From Fidelibacterota bacterium (GTDB taxonomy: Bacteria; Marinisomatota; Marinisomatia; Marinisomatales; TCS55), in NCBI GenBank assembly GCA_004124535.1, contig SCKQ01000049.1, positions 1 through 17,000 on the forward strand: DNA of 17,000 bases, written 5' to 3'. The notes beneath the pieces were generated by a model, which did not search any database, was not told the origin of the DNA, and saw nothing but the letters and a program-made list of their open reading frames with translations. The stretch's first letter is position 1; each line of letters starts with the position of its first letter. This document shows, one piece after another, positions 6,943-14,944 of the stretch. The position numbers were made by a program, and so were the translations under genes.

Positions 6943-8151
6943 CTATTTTTTCCTGTCCGCCCTTTTGGCCCGGAAAGTACCTTTAAAGGTTTGTAACTCA
7001 AAGGGATCCCCTTCTCCCAGATCTTGCGGATCACGTATAATTTTCTGATCGGTTTCACGATAAGCAATAGAATACCCCCTGGAAAGAATATTCATCGGGT
7101 TCATGGCCAGCAGTTTTTCATTCGCACCAGCAAATTTTCCAGAAAAGCCCTGAATCCCCAGCCGATAGGCTTGCATCATTAAATGGATCAGTTCCCGGGA
7201 ACGGGTACGATGCTGTTTCAATAATTGACCTGGTTCCTGTAGGACAAAACGGTCTTTCGCGCTGTCCAGCCCCTGCCAGCGTTTTTGCAAATCACGCTGC
7301 ATGATCAAAGCCAGATTGCGCTCGTAACCATGGATATGTTCAATAAGATCACTTGTAGCAGGTGAAACAACCTCCGCTGCTTCTGACGGCGTAGATGCAC
7401 GCATATCCGCCACCAGGTCGGAAATGGACAAGTCTGTTTCATGGCCTACAGCAGAAATGATCGGAATAGGGCATGCAAATATAGCCCGCGCTACCGGTTC
7501 TTCATTGAAGGGCCATAAATCTTCCAGTGATCCGCCGCCCCGACCCAAGATGATCACATCCACAGCGTCAAATGCTGCCATGTCATTTATTGCTTCAACA
7601 AGATCAAGCGCAGCTTTATCACCCTGTACACGGGAAGGTCTGAGGATTACATCAATGTGGAGCGCCCGGCGTTCCAATATCTGGAAAATGTCACGGACAG
7701 CGGCACCGGTCTGGGAAGTAATCACGCCGATCCGCCTGGGGTAAGCCGGCAGTTTCTGTTTTACTTCCGGGTCAAACAGGCCTTCCGCTGCTAACTGTTT
7801 CTTCAGCGCTTCGAAGGCCAGGTAGAGGGTCCCAATTCCAGCCGGTTCCATTTTCTTGGCCACTATCTGGTATTGCCCCCGGGTCTCATACACAGTTATA
7901 TCTCCCTGCAGCAGAACCTGCATGCCATTTTCCGGTTTGAAATGTAAAAATTGATTAAACCCTTTGAACATGATGCCTCGGATTTCCGCTTTCTCATCCT
8001 TGAGTGTAAAATACATGTGCCCTGAACCATGGTGCACGAAATTGGAAATTTCACCAGAGACCCACAAAATAGGGAAGCTGCCTTCCAGTACATTCTTGAT
8101 TTGTTGGGTAAGATCAGATACGGATATGGCTTGCGGCTCGGGTGTACTCAT
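6943..8151 (-). CDS. xseA: Exodeoxyribonuclease VII large subunit
   Basis: A 402-residue catalytic subunit of ExoVII, which degrades single-stranded DNA to oligonucleotides in repair. The N-terminal OB fold (about 8-100) includes LWVSGEISNF and GHMYFTLKDE. The nuclease domain follows, with RRIGVITSQTGAAVRDI, then IILGRGGGSLEDLWPFNEE and AVGHETDLSISDLVADMRAS. The C-terminal region after the coiled-coil part seems shorter than in E. coli (456 residues). I chose ATG 8151: it overlaps the upstream gene's stop as ATGA and begins MSTPEPQAISVSDL, close to family starts. A GTG at 8199 would add 16 residues (GLLLEPGRPTTTT) that are just the upstream gene read in another frame. Confidence 0.95.
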   Translation of the reverse strand: MSTPEPQAISVSDLTQQIKNVLEGSFPILWVSGEISNFVHHGSGHMYFTLKDEKAEIRGIMFKGFNQFLHFKPENGMQVLLQGDITVYETRGQYQIVAKKMEPAGIGTLYLAFEALKKQLAAEGLFDPEVKQKLPAYPRRIGVITSQTGAAVRDIFQILERRALHIDVILRPSRVQGDKAALDLVEAINDMAAFDAVDVIILGRGGGSLEDLWPFNEEPVARAIFACPIPIISAVGHETDLSISDLVADMRASTPSEAAEVVSPATSDLIEHIHGYERNLALIMQRDLQKRWQGLDSAKDRFVLQEPGQLLKQHRTRSRELIHLMMQAYRLGIQGFSGKFAGANEKLLAMNPMNILSRGYSIAYRETDQKIIRDPQDLGEGDPFELQTFKGTFRAKRADRKK

Positions 8152-9020
8152 CTTTTCGGTGGTGGTGGTTGGCCGGCCTGGTTCCAGCAATAGACCCACA
8201 TTGCTGCGATCCGTAATGCTGCCATTTCTAATCGATCCTGGACCAGACCAGCGGTTTGATCATATAAAGATCGTAAATAAGGACCTTCAAAGGGCAGGAT
8301 ATCGTAACTGTTAAGTTGCTGCTGTTCACTTGGCGGAAGCAATTGTCGTGCTTTCGCATCCGCATCCAGGATTTGTTGCAGGGTAACATACGATTCCCGT
8401 ACAATGTTCATAGAAAAATCAAACGCGCTGCCAGAGATCAACGGTAATGGTCCTGAGGGGCGAATACTCTTTACGTATTCATCCACCATACGCCCTTCCC
8501 AGCGAAAATGGATCCCATCATTGCCCGTAAGTTGTCCATTATAATTTTCCACTACATGAAGCGGCACATGAATATCACTGATATAGTGGCCGAGAGTGCT
8601 CATGTAAAAAATAGCTTCATCCCAGCGCTTGTTTTTTAGCATATAAATTACTCTGCTGCAGGTCTCATCGATGGCCCAGGGCACATACCCCCATTTCCCT
8701 ACCGTATCTTTCCCGTATTTGGCTTCCAGATCAGCCAGTGATCCAGACAAGGAATCAAACGGAAAATCATCATAAAGATCTGCGTCAATATAGTGTCGGG
8801 GCGCCTCCTTGCTATCAGATGATTTTATATAATCCGCCACCACGGCATAGTGGGTTAATTGCTGGCGGTTACTGCGAACATACTTACCGAACGTTCCCGG
8901 TATAATAGTTGCGGCGGACCAATTAATCCGTCGGTGCGCATCATAGCCCCAGGCACAAACAATTTCAGGCGTAACCAGCGCGATGATTAAAAAATAACAG
9001 AATTCAATACGACACCGCAT
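8148..9020 (-). CDS. Secreted zinc-dependent phospholipase C / S1-P1 nuclease superfamily protein
   Basis: A 290-residue exported enzyme. The signal peptide (1-23, ending IVCA) would be cleaved to leave Trp24 as mature residue 1, as this fold requires because the N-terminal amine binds zinc. The other trinuclear zinc ligands can be placed: H29, D63, H76 (PRHYID), H145, D149 and H155 (GHYISDIHVPLH), H171 and E175 (GIHFRWE). A Glu as the last ligand resembles Bacillus cereus phospholipase C; P1 nuclease has Asp. Substrate (phospholipid or nucleic acid) cannot be decided. I chose ATG 9020, which gives a normal signal peptide; a GTG at 9071 would add 17 basic residues overlapping the preceding small gene. 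It sits 19 nt after that gene and overlaps xseA by 4 nt, so it is co-transcribed with ExoVII genes although it acts outside the cytosol. Confidence 0.85.
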   Translation of the reverse strand: MRCRIEFCYFLIIALVTPEIVCAWGYDAHRRINWSAATIIPGTFGKYVRSNRQQLTHYAVVADYIKSSDSKEAPRHYIDADLYDDFPFDSLSGSLADLEAKYGKDTVGKWGYVPWAIDETCSRVIYMLKNKRWDEAIFYMSTLGHYISDIHVPLHVVENYNGQLTGNDGIHFRWEGRMVDEYVKSIRPSGPLPLISGSAFDFSMNIVRESYVTLQQILDADAKARQLLPPSEQQQLNSYDILPFEGPYLRSLYDQTAGLVQDRLEMAALRIAAMWVYCWNQAGQPPPPKR

Positions 9021-9039
9021 GGTGTGGGTCGATTTATAC

Positions 9040-9135
9040 TTAACGAATCTTTTTCTTATGGCGATTCGCACGCAGACGTTTTTTGCGTTTGTGCGTGCTT
9101 ATCTTCCTCTTCTTGCGTTTTTTACCGCAGGGCAT
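9040..9135 (-). CDS. AURKAIP1/COX24 (mS38-like) domain small basic protein, probable ribosomal
   Basis: A 31-residue ORF, MPCGKKRKKRKISTHKRKKR then LRANRHKKKIR, too short for common ORF cut-offs. It is nearly all Lys and Arg and matches from memory the bacterial AURKAIP1/COX24 proteins annotated in Bacteroidota (GKKRKR-KI-THKRKKRLR-NRHKKK pattern). The mitochondrial relative mS38 is a small-ribosomal-subunit protein, so a role on the 30S subunit is likely here; that is inference from family. The ATG at 9135 lies 10 nt after the HU stop, with a purine-rich GAAAGAAAGAG before it. The stop lies 19 nt before the ATG of the next secreted-enzyme gene. The tight operon position and conserved sequence make it a real gene. 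Confidence 0.85.
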   Translation of the reverse strand: MPCGKKRKKRKISTHKRKKRLRANRHKKKIR

Positions 9136-9145
9136 ACTCTTTCTT

Positions 9146-9436
9146 TCATTTGGCCATCATCGAATCATTCACTCGGCCCCGCAAGTATTTTGCAGGTTTA
9201 AATGTGGGCACATAACGTTCCGGCAAATATATTGCTTCCCCTGTCCCCGGATTCCGTGCTTTTTTCGGCATGCGATGTTTGGTACCAAACGTACCAAACC
9301 CCCGCAATTCTACACGTTCGTTACGAGCAAGTGATTCTGTGATGGTGGTCATTACACCATTCATAACAGTTTCGGTCTCGACCTTTGTTAAACCAGTTGC
9401 TTCAGAAACTGCATCAACGATTTCCTGTTTGGTCAT
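9146..9436 (-). CDS. HU/IHF-family DNA-binding protein
   Basis: A 96-residue nucleoid protein. MTKQEIVDAVSEATGLTKVE forms the helical dimerisation part; RVELRGFGTFGTKHRMPKKA leads into the DNA-binding arm with RNPGTGE and the following PERYVPTFKPAKYLRGRVN. The arm sequence is typical of HU/IHF proteins that bend DNA, with a proline available for intercalation. HU versus IHF subunit cannot be told from sequence alone. The ATG at 9436 is preceded by GGGAG at 7 nt, one of the better ribosome sites in the window. First gene of the HU-to-nadK run, with a promoter-like pair and palindrome just upstream. Confidence 0.93.
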   Translation of the reverse strand: MTKQEIVDAVSEATGLTKVETETVMNGVMTTITESLARNERVELRGFGTFGTKHRMPKKARNPGTGEAIYLPERYVPTFKPAKYLRGRVNDSMMAK

Positions 9437-9459
9437 GGCATTACTCCCGATTCAATAAA

Positions 9460-9497
9460 ACTGATTATTTATTAATCAGTAATTAATTGTTTGGCAA
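9460..9497 (-). promoter_or_regulatory. Candidate promoter with palindromic operator upstream of HU
   Basis: Reading the - strand, TTGCCA (9492-9497) and TAATAA (9469-9474) are separated by exactly 17 nt, close to sigma-70 consensus. The -10 lies inside a perfect inverted repeat, ACTGATTA-TTTAT-TAATCAGT (9460-9480), about 24 nt before the HU start. The repeat could be an operator for autoregulation or another repressor. It could instead be an AT-rich hairpin terminating the upstream lytic transglycosylase gene, since TTTTATT follows on the - strand. The FCB-type sigma consensus differs, so this stays tentative. Confidence 0.4.
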
Positions 9498-9518
9498 ATA
9501 AGATTATTGGAAAATACA

Positions 9519-11723
9519 TCATCCCTGTTTTACCCAAATAGCTAATTTTTGACCAGGGAAAATGGTTTGGGACATATTTAATTTATTCCACTTCAGTATA
9601 CTGGCCATTCTTACGCGATGATTTTCCGCTATTTTACTTAATGTGTCACCACGTTTTACCGTATAGTAGATTTTAACTTCTTCAGCTGAATTTTTTGCAG
9701 AAGTCTTGGCCTGATCACTTTCAAGCCATAGCGTTAATTTTTGCCCCGGGCGGATATATGCTCCAATTTGCATATTATTCCAGGCCCTGATCTTGCCAGT
9801 AGTGCTATTGTAATCATCGGCAATATGCCCAATCGTGTCACCCCGTTTCACCGTATAGGTTACTTTTTTACCCCTGTTCGAACTTCGGGATACCTTTTGT
9901 GCAGTATCATTTTTTACCCACAGTATTAACTTCTGCCCTGGGTAAATATTCTGCCTAGATCGCAGTTTATTCCAGCTCAGTATATTACTGGATGACACGC
10001 CGTAATTGTCTGCAATGTGCCCAATCGTATCGCCCCGCTTCACTGTATGCGTAATTTTTACGCGGCCCCTATTATCCTGCGTATCTGTTTGCGCTACATC
10101 ATCCTTGATCCAAAGAGTCAGTTTCTGTCCCGGTAATATGTATTGCCCATACTCTAGTTTATTCCAGCGCCTGATATACCTTGCCAGCGTATTGTAGTCT
10201 TCAGCGAGATGACCCAATGTATCGCCCCGCTTCACCTTATAAACGATTTTTTTATGACCGGAAGGTCCGCTGGACGCCAATAGTGCGCCGCTGCTGGTTC
10301 TGCGCACCGGGATCGTTAACTTTTGCCCCACACTGAGTCTGTGTCGATTACGGATCTTGTTCACAGCTGCTAAGTCATGGATTGAAACCCGATATTTCTT
10401 GGATATAGTCCATAGACTTTCACCTCGTCGAACCTTATGAACTACGTGTTGCGGTGCAAAACGCTGGTCAGCTGGTAAAGCATTGAACTCGGCCAAAAAT
10501 TTGTCTTTCTTCCCTGTAGGAATCCGCAGGCGATAAGTCACATCTACCGGCGTCGCAGACTGTCGCAGCTCAGGATTATATTCCTTTAATGTTTTTAGCG
10601 TAACTCCAGCCGACCGCGCCAGTACGGCAAGATCTGCGCTTTGATCAATCTCAACGTATTCGTATTGCAACGGTATTGACTTTGGTGTTTTAAATCCATA
10701 CTCTTTAGGATTACTACCGATAATTGCAGCACTTAAATAATAGGGAATATAGTTTCGTGTATCTCTGGGCAGTGAATGTAACTGCCAAAAATCAGATGTC
10801 TGGTGCAGCCGGGTGGACCTTTGCACTCTACCAGGGCCACCGTTGTAGGCCGCTAGTGCCAGATACCAGTGATCAAATTCTTTGTAAAGGTCCAATAAAT
10901 ATTTAGCTGCGGCGTGGGTAGACTTCTCAGGATCCCTGCGCTCGTCAACATACCAGGTGCGGCGCAAACCATATATTTTCCCTGTTGAATAAACAAATTG
11001 CCACATACCGGAGGCATTTGCTCGTGAATAGGCTTTTGGGTTTAACCCAGATTCAATCATGGCTAGATAGACTAATTCTTCCGGAAGCTCATATTCGCTT
11101 AATATTTTTTTTAACATGGGGCCATACTGGGAATAACGATCCAGCCAGATCTCAAATTGCCGGCGCCCTTTGTTTTGAAAGTAGCTTATAAATTGGTCAA
11201 CATTTTTATTTCTTACCAGTGGTATATGTCCATCGCGGTCATCCACCACAATAAATTTCGAGGCACCCATTTCTACTTCCATTGGTTCCATGAATCCATT
11301 AAGAGATTCTCTGGCTTCAGCAGCAGCTACAGGCGCACCGGTTATTTCCAAAGTGAACAACCGCTGGGTTACTACATCCAGTAATGCGTTTTCAAAGCGG
11401 TCAAATTCTTCTTTATCTTCAGCAGTTTTTTCGCCCAGTTGATCCGCTTCTGATAATAATTCATAAATACGATCCAGATTATAGATAACCTCTAACGTAT
11501 CACCCTGTGCATCCGCAATGATAGCATCGGTTAACAAAATTTTTACATCTTTGAGTAGTTGGGGTAATCGATTAGTGGTTTCAACAAATCCTGAGCCATT
11601 CTTTGCAGCTGGTACATCTTGATCAACGTTGTTGGAAGCATTGCTTAGCGAATCCTGAGCAAGCAGGAAAGACGACAGTACTAATAGCGTCCAGATTTTA
11701 TTTGATATTTTTTCTTTGATCAT
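9519..11723 (-). CDS. Membrane-bound lytic transglycosylase, MltD-like, with five LysM domains
   Basis: A 734-residue exported murein hydrolase. From ATG 11723: signal peptide (about 1-22, KIWTLLVLSSFLLA), a helical linker, a SLT catalytic domain (about 210-330) and C-terminal LysM repeats. The catalytic glutamate is in LAMIESGLNPKAYS (Glu224), with supporting GMWQF and ALAAYNGGPGRV motifs. LysM units lie at about 427-474, 493-540, 555-602, 620-667 and 684-731, each with a V(K/R)RG(E/D)(S/T) start and a PGQKL or VGQKL end. A degenerate unit may precede them (about 355-402). The enzyme cleaves peptidoglycan glycan strands to anhydromuropeptides in the periplasm; LysM domains bind the glycan. 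E. coli MltD has two LysM, so five is high. A TTG at 11777 is an alternative start, but the ATG puts the signal peptide at the N-terminus. It follows DUF2851 by 100 nt. Confidence 0.92.
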   Translation of the reverse strand: MIKEKISNKIWTLLVLSSFLLAQDSLSNASNNVDQDVPAAKNGSGFVETTNRLPQLLKDVKILLTDAIIADAQGDTLEVIYNLDRIYELLSEADQLGEKTAEDKEEFDRFENALLDVVTQRLFTLEITGAPVAAAEARESLNGFMEPMEVEMGASKFIVVDDRDGHIPLVRNKNVDQFISYFQNKGRRQFEIWLDRYSQYGPMLKKILSEYELPEELVYLAMIESGLNPKAYSRANASGMWQFVYSTGKIYGLRRTWYVDERRDPEKSTHAAAKYLLDLYKEFDHWYLALAAYNGGPGRVQRSTRLHQTSDFWQLHSLPRDTRNYIPYYLSAAIIGSNPKEYGFKTPKSIPLQYEYVEIDQSADLAVLARSAGVTLKTLKEYNPELRQSATPVDVTYRLRIPTGKKDKFLAEFNALPADQRFAPQHVVHKVRRGESLWTISKKYRVSIHDLAAVNKIRNRHRLSVGQKLTIPVRRTSSGALLASSGPSGHKKIVYKVKRGDTLGHLAEDYNTLARYIRRWNKLEYGQYILPGQKLTLWIKDDVAQTDTQDNRGRVKITHTVKRGDTIGHIADNYGVSSSNILSWNKLRSRQNIYPGQKLILWVKNDTAQKVSRSSNRGKKVTYTVKRGDTIGHIADDYNSTTGKIRAWNNMQIGAYIRPGQKLTLWLESDQAKTSAKNSAEEVKIYYTVKRGDTLSKIAENHRVRMASILKWNKLNMSQTIFPGQKLAIWVKQG
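9540..10440 (-). repeat. Tandem LysM-coding repeats
   Basis: Five copies of a roughly 48-codon LysM unit separated by Ser/Thr/Lys/Asp-rich linkers. The last four are closely alike (YTVKRGDT(I/L) start, PGQKL-LW end) and at DNA level share stretches such as CCCCGTTTCAC with tatcg or tgtca before it on the + strand. This suggests duplication within the gene and makes the region prone to recombination and misassembly. The first unit is more diverged (LTIPV rather than LTLWI ending). Confidence 0.7.
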
Positions 11724-11823
11724 TAATGATTTATCGCATTTTAAACCGGGCGAAATTACCGGCCACTTTATAGGCAAGCAAGGTATTTGCCCCTGTTGAA
11801 GGTTTGTAATGACTCGATTCCAT

Positions 11824-12960
11824 TTAGTTCACTGAACTGCTAAGCGGGCAAGATTCACAATGCAAATAGCGGCAATTACTGCGTTGTAAACGTAATATTC
11901 CCTGGCTGATCGGAAATTTCTTTACATCGCCTTGATATAGCAGACCACTAAATTTCCTTTTGATCTTGCCATAGATTAATGGCAATTGTAGCGCGCTCCA
12001 TTGCTTATACCACTGCCGATCTTTTCCGTGGTGGCCGTGCTGTCTACTTCTTGATGCCAGGAAGGGATAAAAGGCATTGCCCAATAATTCTGCGGTCATT
12101 GCCTTTCCGCCGCCTCCAGCTATGCGCGCATGATAAATAAGTTCAAATTTACGGATATCCCAAAAATAGGAAACGTTCCAGTCTCGGATGAATAACATAA
12201 TACGTGCAGCAAAATCCAGGCGATTTGATGCATGATTTGCTGGCCGGATCCCTGCTCTGTGAAAAATAATTCTCTCATCTTTAATTAGTGTTGAAAGTAT
12301 TCTTATCAGTTCGATTCGCTTGGTAATCCTGATATCAACAAAACCAATTAATTCTGATAATGTTTTAAAGGCAATCTCATTACCCCCTTTGCCCAGATAC
12401 CGCAGTGCTTGGTGTTGAAAATCTAGTAATGATTTATTGTGATACTGGTGTACCATATCCTCCCAACTTTCCCGCCCTAGAGCAGCAATTGTTTCGAGGA
12501 TATCTTTCACTAGATTTTCTGTAGTCAGTTTGCAACCCATGGATTGCTTGATAACCAAGGCAACCGTTGGAACTTGACGCAAAACAGGTTTCGCCGCGAA
12601 TTGATTCACTACATGGAGTATTATATCATCATAGGCTGGATCATGATTATGTCTATGCTTGTGCCAGTTACCCTCTTTTGTATGGCATTCGATTTTACCA
12701 GTTTTTATTTCATCATCAATAATGATTGTTGCTTGGGAAATATCCGGTCCGTCAGTCATATTAAGTTGACCGGGATTCATGACCGATATTGTTCTACCAC
12801 ATCTCGCCATTAAGAGAGTCCCCGGTTTTAACGATAACCACCGTTGGGTAAGATCAGACTCTTTATTTGGATTTGGTTCATTGATATGAAATAAATGATT
12901 AGCTTGGATAAGAGTAGAATTATTATACAGGTTTTTATTGGTCTGCTGCGGCCCATTCAT
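11824..12960 (-). CDS. DUF2851 family protein
   Basis: A 378-residue protein of unknown function. It carries the DUF2851 signature: NPGQLNMTDGPDISQATIII (about 62-81), GKIECHTKEGNWHKHRHNHD, then AYDDIILHVV (about 88-117), and GIRPANHASNRLDF further on. The His/Glu/Asp-rich core segment could bind metal, but I know of no established activity for the family. The C-terminus ends with a Cys cluster, NCRYLHCESC, of form CX4CX2C, which might also bind metal. The ATG at 12960 overlaps the end of plsC by 26 nt, so the genes are translationally linked. DUF2851 genes are characteristic of the FCB group in my recollection, which supports the lineage call. Confidence 0.85.
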   Translation of the reverse strand: MNGPQQTNKNLYNNSTLIQANHLFHINEPNPNKESDLTQRWLSLKPGTLLMARCGRTISVMNPGQLNMTDGPDISQATIIIDDEIKTGKIECHTKEGNWHKHRHNHDPAYDDIILHVVNQFAAKPVLRQVPTVALVIKQSMGCKLTTENLVKDILETIAALGRESWEDMVHQYHNKSLLDFQHQALRYLGKGGNEIAFKTLSELIGFVDIRITKRIELIRILSTLIKDERIIFHRAGIRPANHASNRLDFAARIMLFIRDWNVSYFWDIRKFELIYHARIAGGGGKAMTAELLGNAFYPFLASRSRQHGHHGKDRQWYKQWSALQLPLIYGKIKRKFSGLLYQGDVKKFPISQGILRLQRSNCRYLHCESCPLSSSVN

Positions 12961-13654
12961 TTTTCAATCGTTCCACTTCATCGCGGACCTGTTCCGTTAT
13001 CCTGTTGCGTTGATCCATGTTATCCTGTTCTGTATGTATTGGCTGTGCAAAACGTAATTCCACCGGTTTAGGATTAAAGTTTTTCGATCCTTTGAATAAC
13101 ACATCAAAAGTACCACAACATGCCATCGGCACAATGGGCAGACCTGAATTTATAGCAAAAATAATCCCACCTTTTTTGAATGGTTGAATCTTACCATCTA
13201 ATGAGCGAGTACCTTCCGGGAAGATTAGTATGGAACGGGGATTTCTTGCTAGTGATTTTCTTGCCTTTTCCATGGATTCTAAGGCTTTTTTATGATCACT
13301 GCGATCCACGAAAATATGCCCCGCTGCCAGCATCGCCCAACTAAGCACAGGGATTTTTTTTATTTCGATTTTTGCTATAGGAACTACAGGCCGTGGTATC
13401 CCGGCCAAAGTTAGGGGTATATCAATTATCGATTCATGGTTACAGGCAAACACATATTGCTGTCCATTTTCTAAGTTATCCAATCCTTTTAGCGAATAAC
13501 GCAGATTCGCTACCCATAAAATTGACCTCGCCCAAGTGCGAACAATGAAAGCCCAGATATGACCTTTCCAGTCAAGAGGTGTTAAAATGAAACCGATTAA
13601 TGCAAAAAATAATGTGGATAAACTTATTATAAAATAAATCCAATAAAGACGCAA
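12935..13654 (-). CDS. plsC: 1-acyl-sn-glycerol-3-phosphate acyltransferase
   Basis: A 239-residue PlsC-type acyltransferase that makes phosphatidic acid from lysophosphatidic acid at the inner membrane. It has an N-terminal membrane segment (about 5-27), the catalytic NHESIID (H73, D78; HX4D), the FVDRSD region (115-120), FPEGTRS (145-151) for glycerophosphate binding, and a VPMACCG block. The start is a TTG at 13654, directly following the serS stop (TAATTG), with GGAGGT upstream inside serS. The first internal Met is far too late, well past the catalytic His. Length is normal. Co-transcribed between serS and the DUF2851 gene. Confidence 0.92.
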   Translation of the reverse strand: MRLYWIYFIISLSTLFFALIGFILTPLDWKGHIWAFIVRTWARSILWVANLRYSLKGLDNLENGQQYVFACNHESIIDIPLTLAGIPRPVVPIAKIEIKKIPVLSWAMLAAGHIFVDRSDHKKALESMEKARKSLARNPRSILIFPEGTRSLDGKIQPFKKGGIIFAINSGLPIVPMACCGTFDVLFKGSKNFNPKPVELRFAQPIHTEQDNMDQRNRITEQVRDEVERLKNEWAAADQ

Positions 13655-14923
13655 TTAGCCAAGCACCTCCTGCCCCATTGGTTCGTGGAGAACTTGCGGC
13701 AATAAAACTTTTCCATCTGGTGTTTGATATGTTTCTAACAAAGCAACCATCAGTCTAGGCGTTGCCAGACCTGAACCATTTAGAGTGTGCACAAAATCAA
13801 CTTTTTTGTCTGCGGTCCGACGGTATCGAATATTTCCTCGACGGGCCTGGAAATCTTCATAATTACTGCACGATGAGACCTCCAGCCATTTGCCTTCCCC
13901 TGGCGCCCATACTTCCAAATCATAACACTTCGCAGCGGCAAAACTTAAATCGCCCGTACTAAGGGCAACCACGCGGTAATGCAGGCCCAGTTGTTGCAAT
14001 ACTTCCTCTGCTTGTGAGGTGAGACTCTCCAGTTCATCATACGACGTTATCGGTTCGACAAATTTTACCATTTCCACTTTGTTAAATTGATGCAACCGCA
14101 ACAAACCACGTGTACCCTTTCCGTACGAACCTGCTTCCCTGCGAAAGCAAGCGGAATATGCTGCATAGTTCACCGGCAAGTCATCCTCATCCATAATTTC
14201 GTCACTAAAGATATAAGTCACCGGTACTTCTGCGGTGGGAATCAGGTAAAGATCATCCTTCTCGATATAATACATATCATCAGCAAATTTTGGTAGTTGC
14301 CCGCAAGTGCGGGGCGCCTCAGCCCGTGTTAAAAAGGGGGGGAATATTTCAGTAAAACCATGTTTTTGAACATGTAGTTCCAGCATAAAATTTATTAATA
14401 CCCTTTCCAGTTTAGCCCCAAGACCGGTTAATAACGGAAATCCAGATCCGGAAATTTTTGAACCTCTTTCTAGATCGAACAGTTTAAGCTCTAAACCAAT
14501 TTCTACGTGCGATTTTACATCAAAATCCACAGCTAGCGGATCCCCCCATTCCCTGATCACTTGATTCGCCGTTTTATCCTGCCCAACCGGTACTGTATCG
14601 TGGGGTATATTGGGTATTAGTTCTAATTGCTCATCGAGCGTTTGCCCCAGGTCACTGACTTCCTTTTCCAAGTCCTTGATGGCATCAGATCCTTTCCGCA
14701 TGGCAGCAATAGCATCATCAGAATCCTTACCTGCGCGTTTAGCTTCCGCTATTGCTTCCGATGCACGATTTCTTTCGGCGCGCATTTCATTTAATTGATG
14801 AATTTTATCCCTGTGCTTTTCATCAAGTTTCAGAATCTTATCTAAATCAATTGACTCATTTTTGGCTTCCAGACCGGCCTTAATCTGGTCAGGATTATTT
14901 CGAATACGGGTTAGTGATAACAT
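13655..14923 (-). CDS. serS: Seryl-tRNA synthetase
   Basis: A 422-residue class II synthetase charging tRNA-Ser with serine. The N-terminal coiled-coil arm (about 30-105) binds the long variable arm of tRNA-Ser. TAEVP (230-234), motif 2 (FRREAGSYGKGTRGLLRLHQ, 260-279) and motif 3 (GSGLATPRLMVALLE, 383-397) are intact. The ending, LPQVLHEPMGQEVL, diverges from the usual tail (typically Pro-Tyr-Met-Gly) but keeps the position. The ATG at 14923 has GGTGA 7 nt upstream. It heads the serS-plsC-DUF2851 group; a hairpin lies in its leader. Confidence 0.96.
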   Translation of the reverse strand: MLSLTRIRNNPDQIKAGLEAKNESIDLDKILKLDEKHRDKIHQLNEMRAERNRASEAIAEAKRAGKDSDDAIAAMRKGSDAIKDLEKEVSDLGQTLDEQLELIPNIPHDTVPVGQDKTANQVIREWGDPLAVDFDVKSHVEIGLELKLFDLERGSKISGSGFPLLTGLGAKLERVLINFMLELHVQKHGFTEIFPPFLTRAEAPRTCGQLPKFADDMYYIEKDDLYLIPTAEVPVTYIFSDEIMDEDDLPVNYAAYSACFRREAGSYGKGTRGLLRLHQFNKVEMVKFVEPITSYDELESLTSQAEEVLQQLGLHYRVVALSTGDLSFAAAKCYDLEVWAPGEGKWLEVSSCSNYEDFQARRGNIRYRRTADKKVDFVHTLNGSGLATPRLMVALLETYQTPDGKVLLPQVLHEPMGQEVLG

Positions 14924-14944
14924 GAATAATTCACCGATGTAACT

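Noticed and set aside
7424..7744. + strand 106-codon ORF inside xseA
   Set aside because: Antisense shadow of the conserved nuclease domain; no motif and a Ser/Arg-rich composition typical of reverse-frame translation.
8149..8199. GTG start for xseA at 8199
   Set aside because: The added 16 residues lie over the upstream gene's 3' end and are Thr/Pro/Leu-rich without family support; ATG 8151 gives an ATGA overlap.
9019..9334. Overlapping + strand ORFs opposite HU and the small basic gene
   Set aside because: They are antisense shadows; the - strand frames encode recognisable HU and AURKAIP1-type proteins.
9540..10440. CRISPR-like array from regularly spaced repeats
   Set aside because: The period is about 190 nt and the repeats encode LysM domains in one open frame; there are no short spacers and no cas genes.
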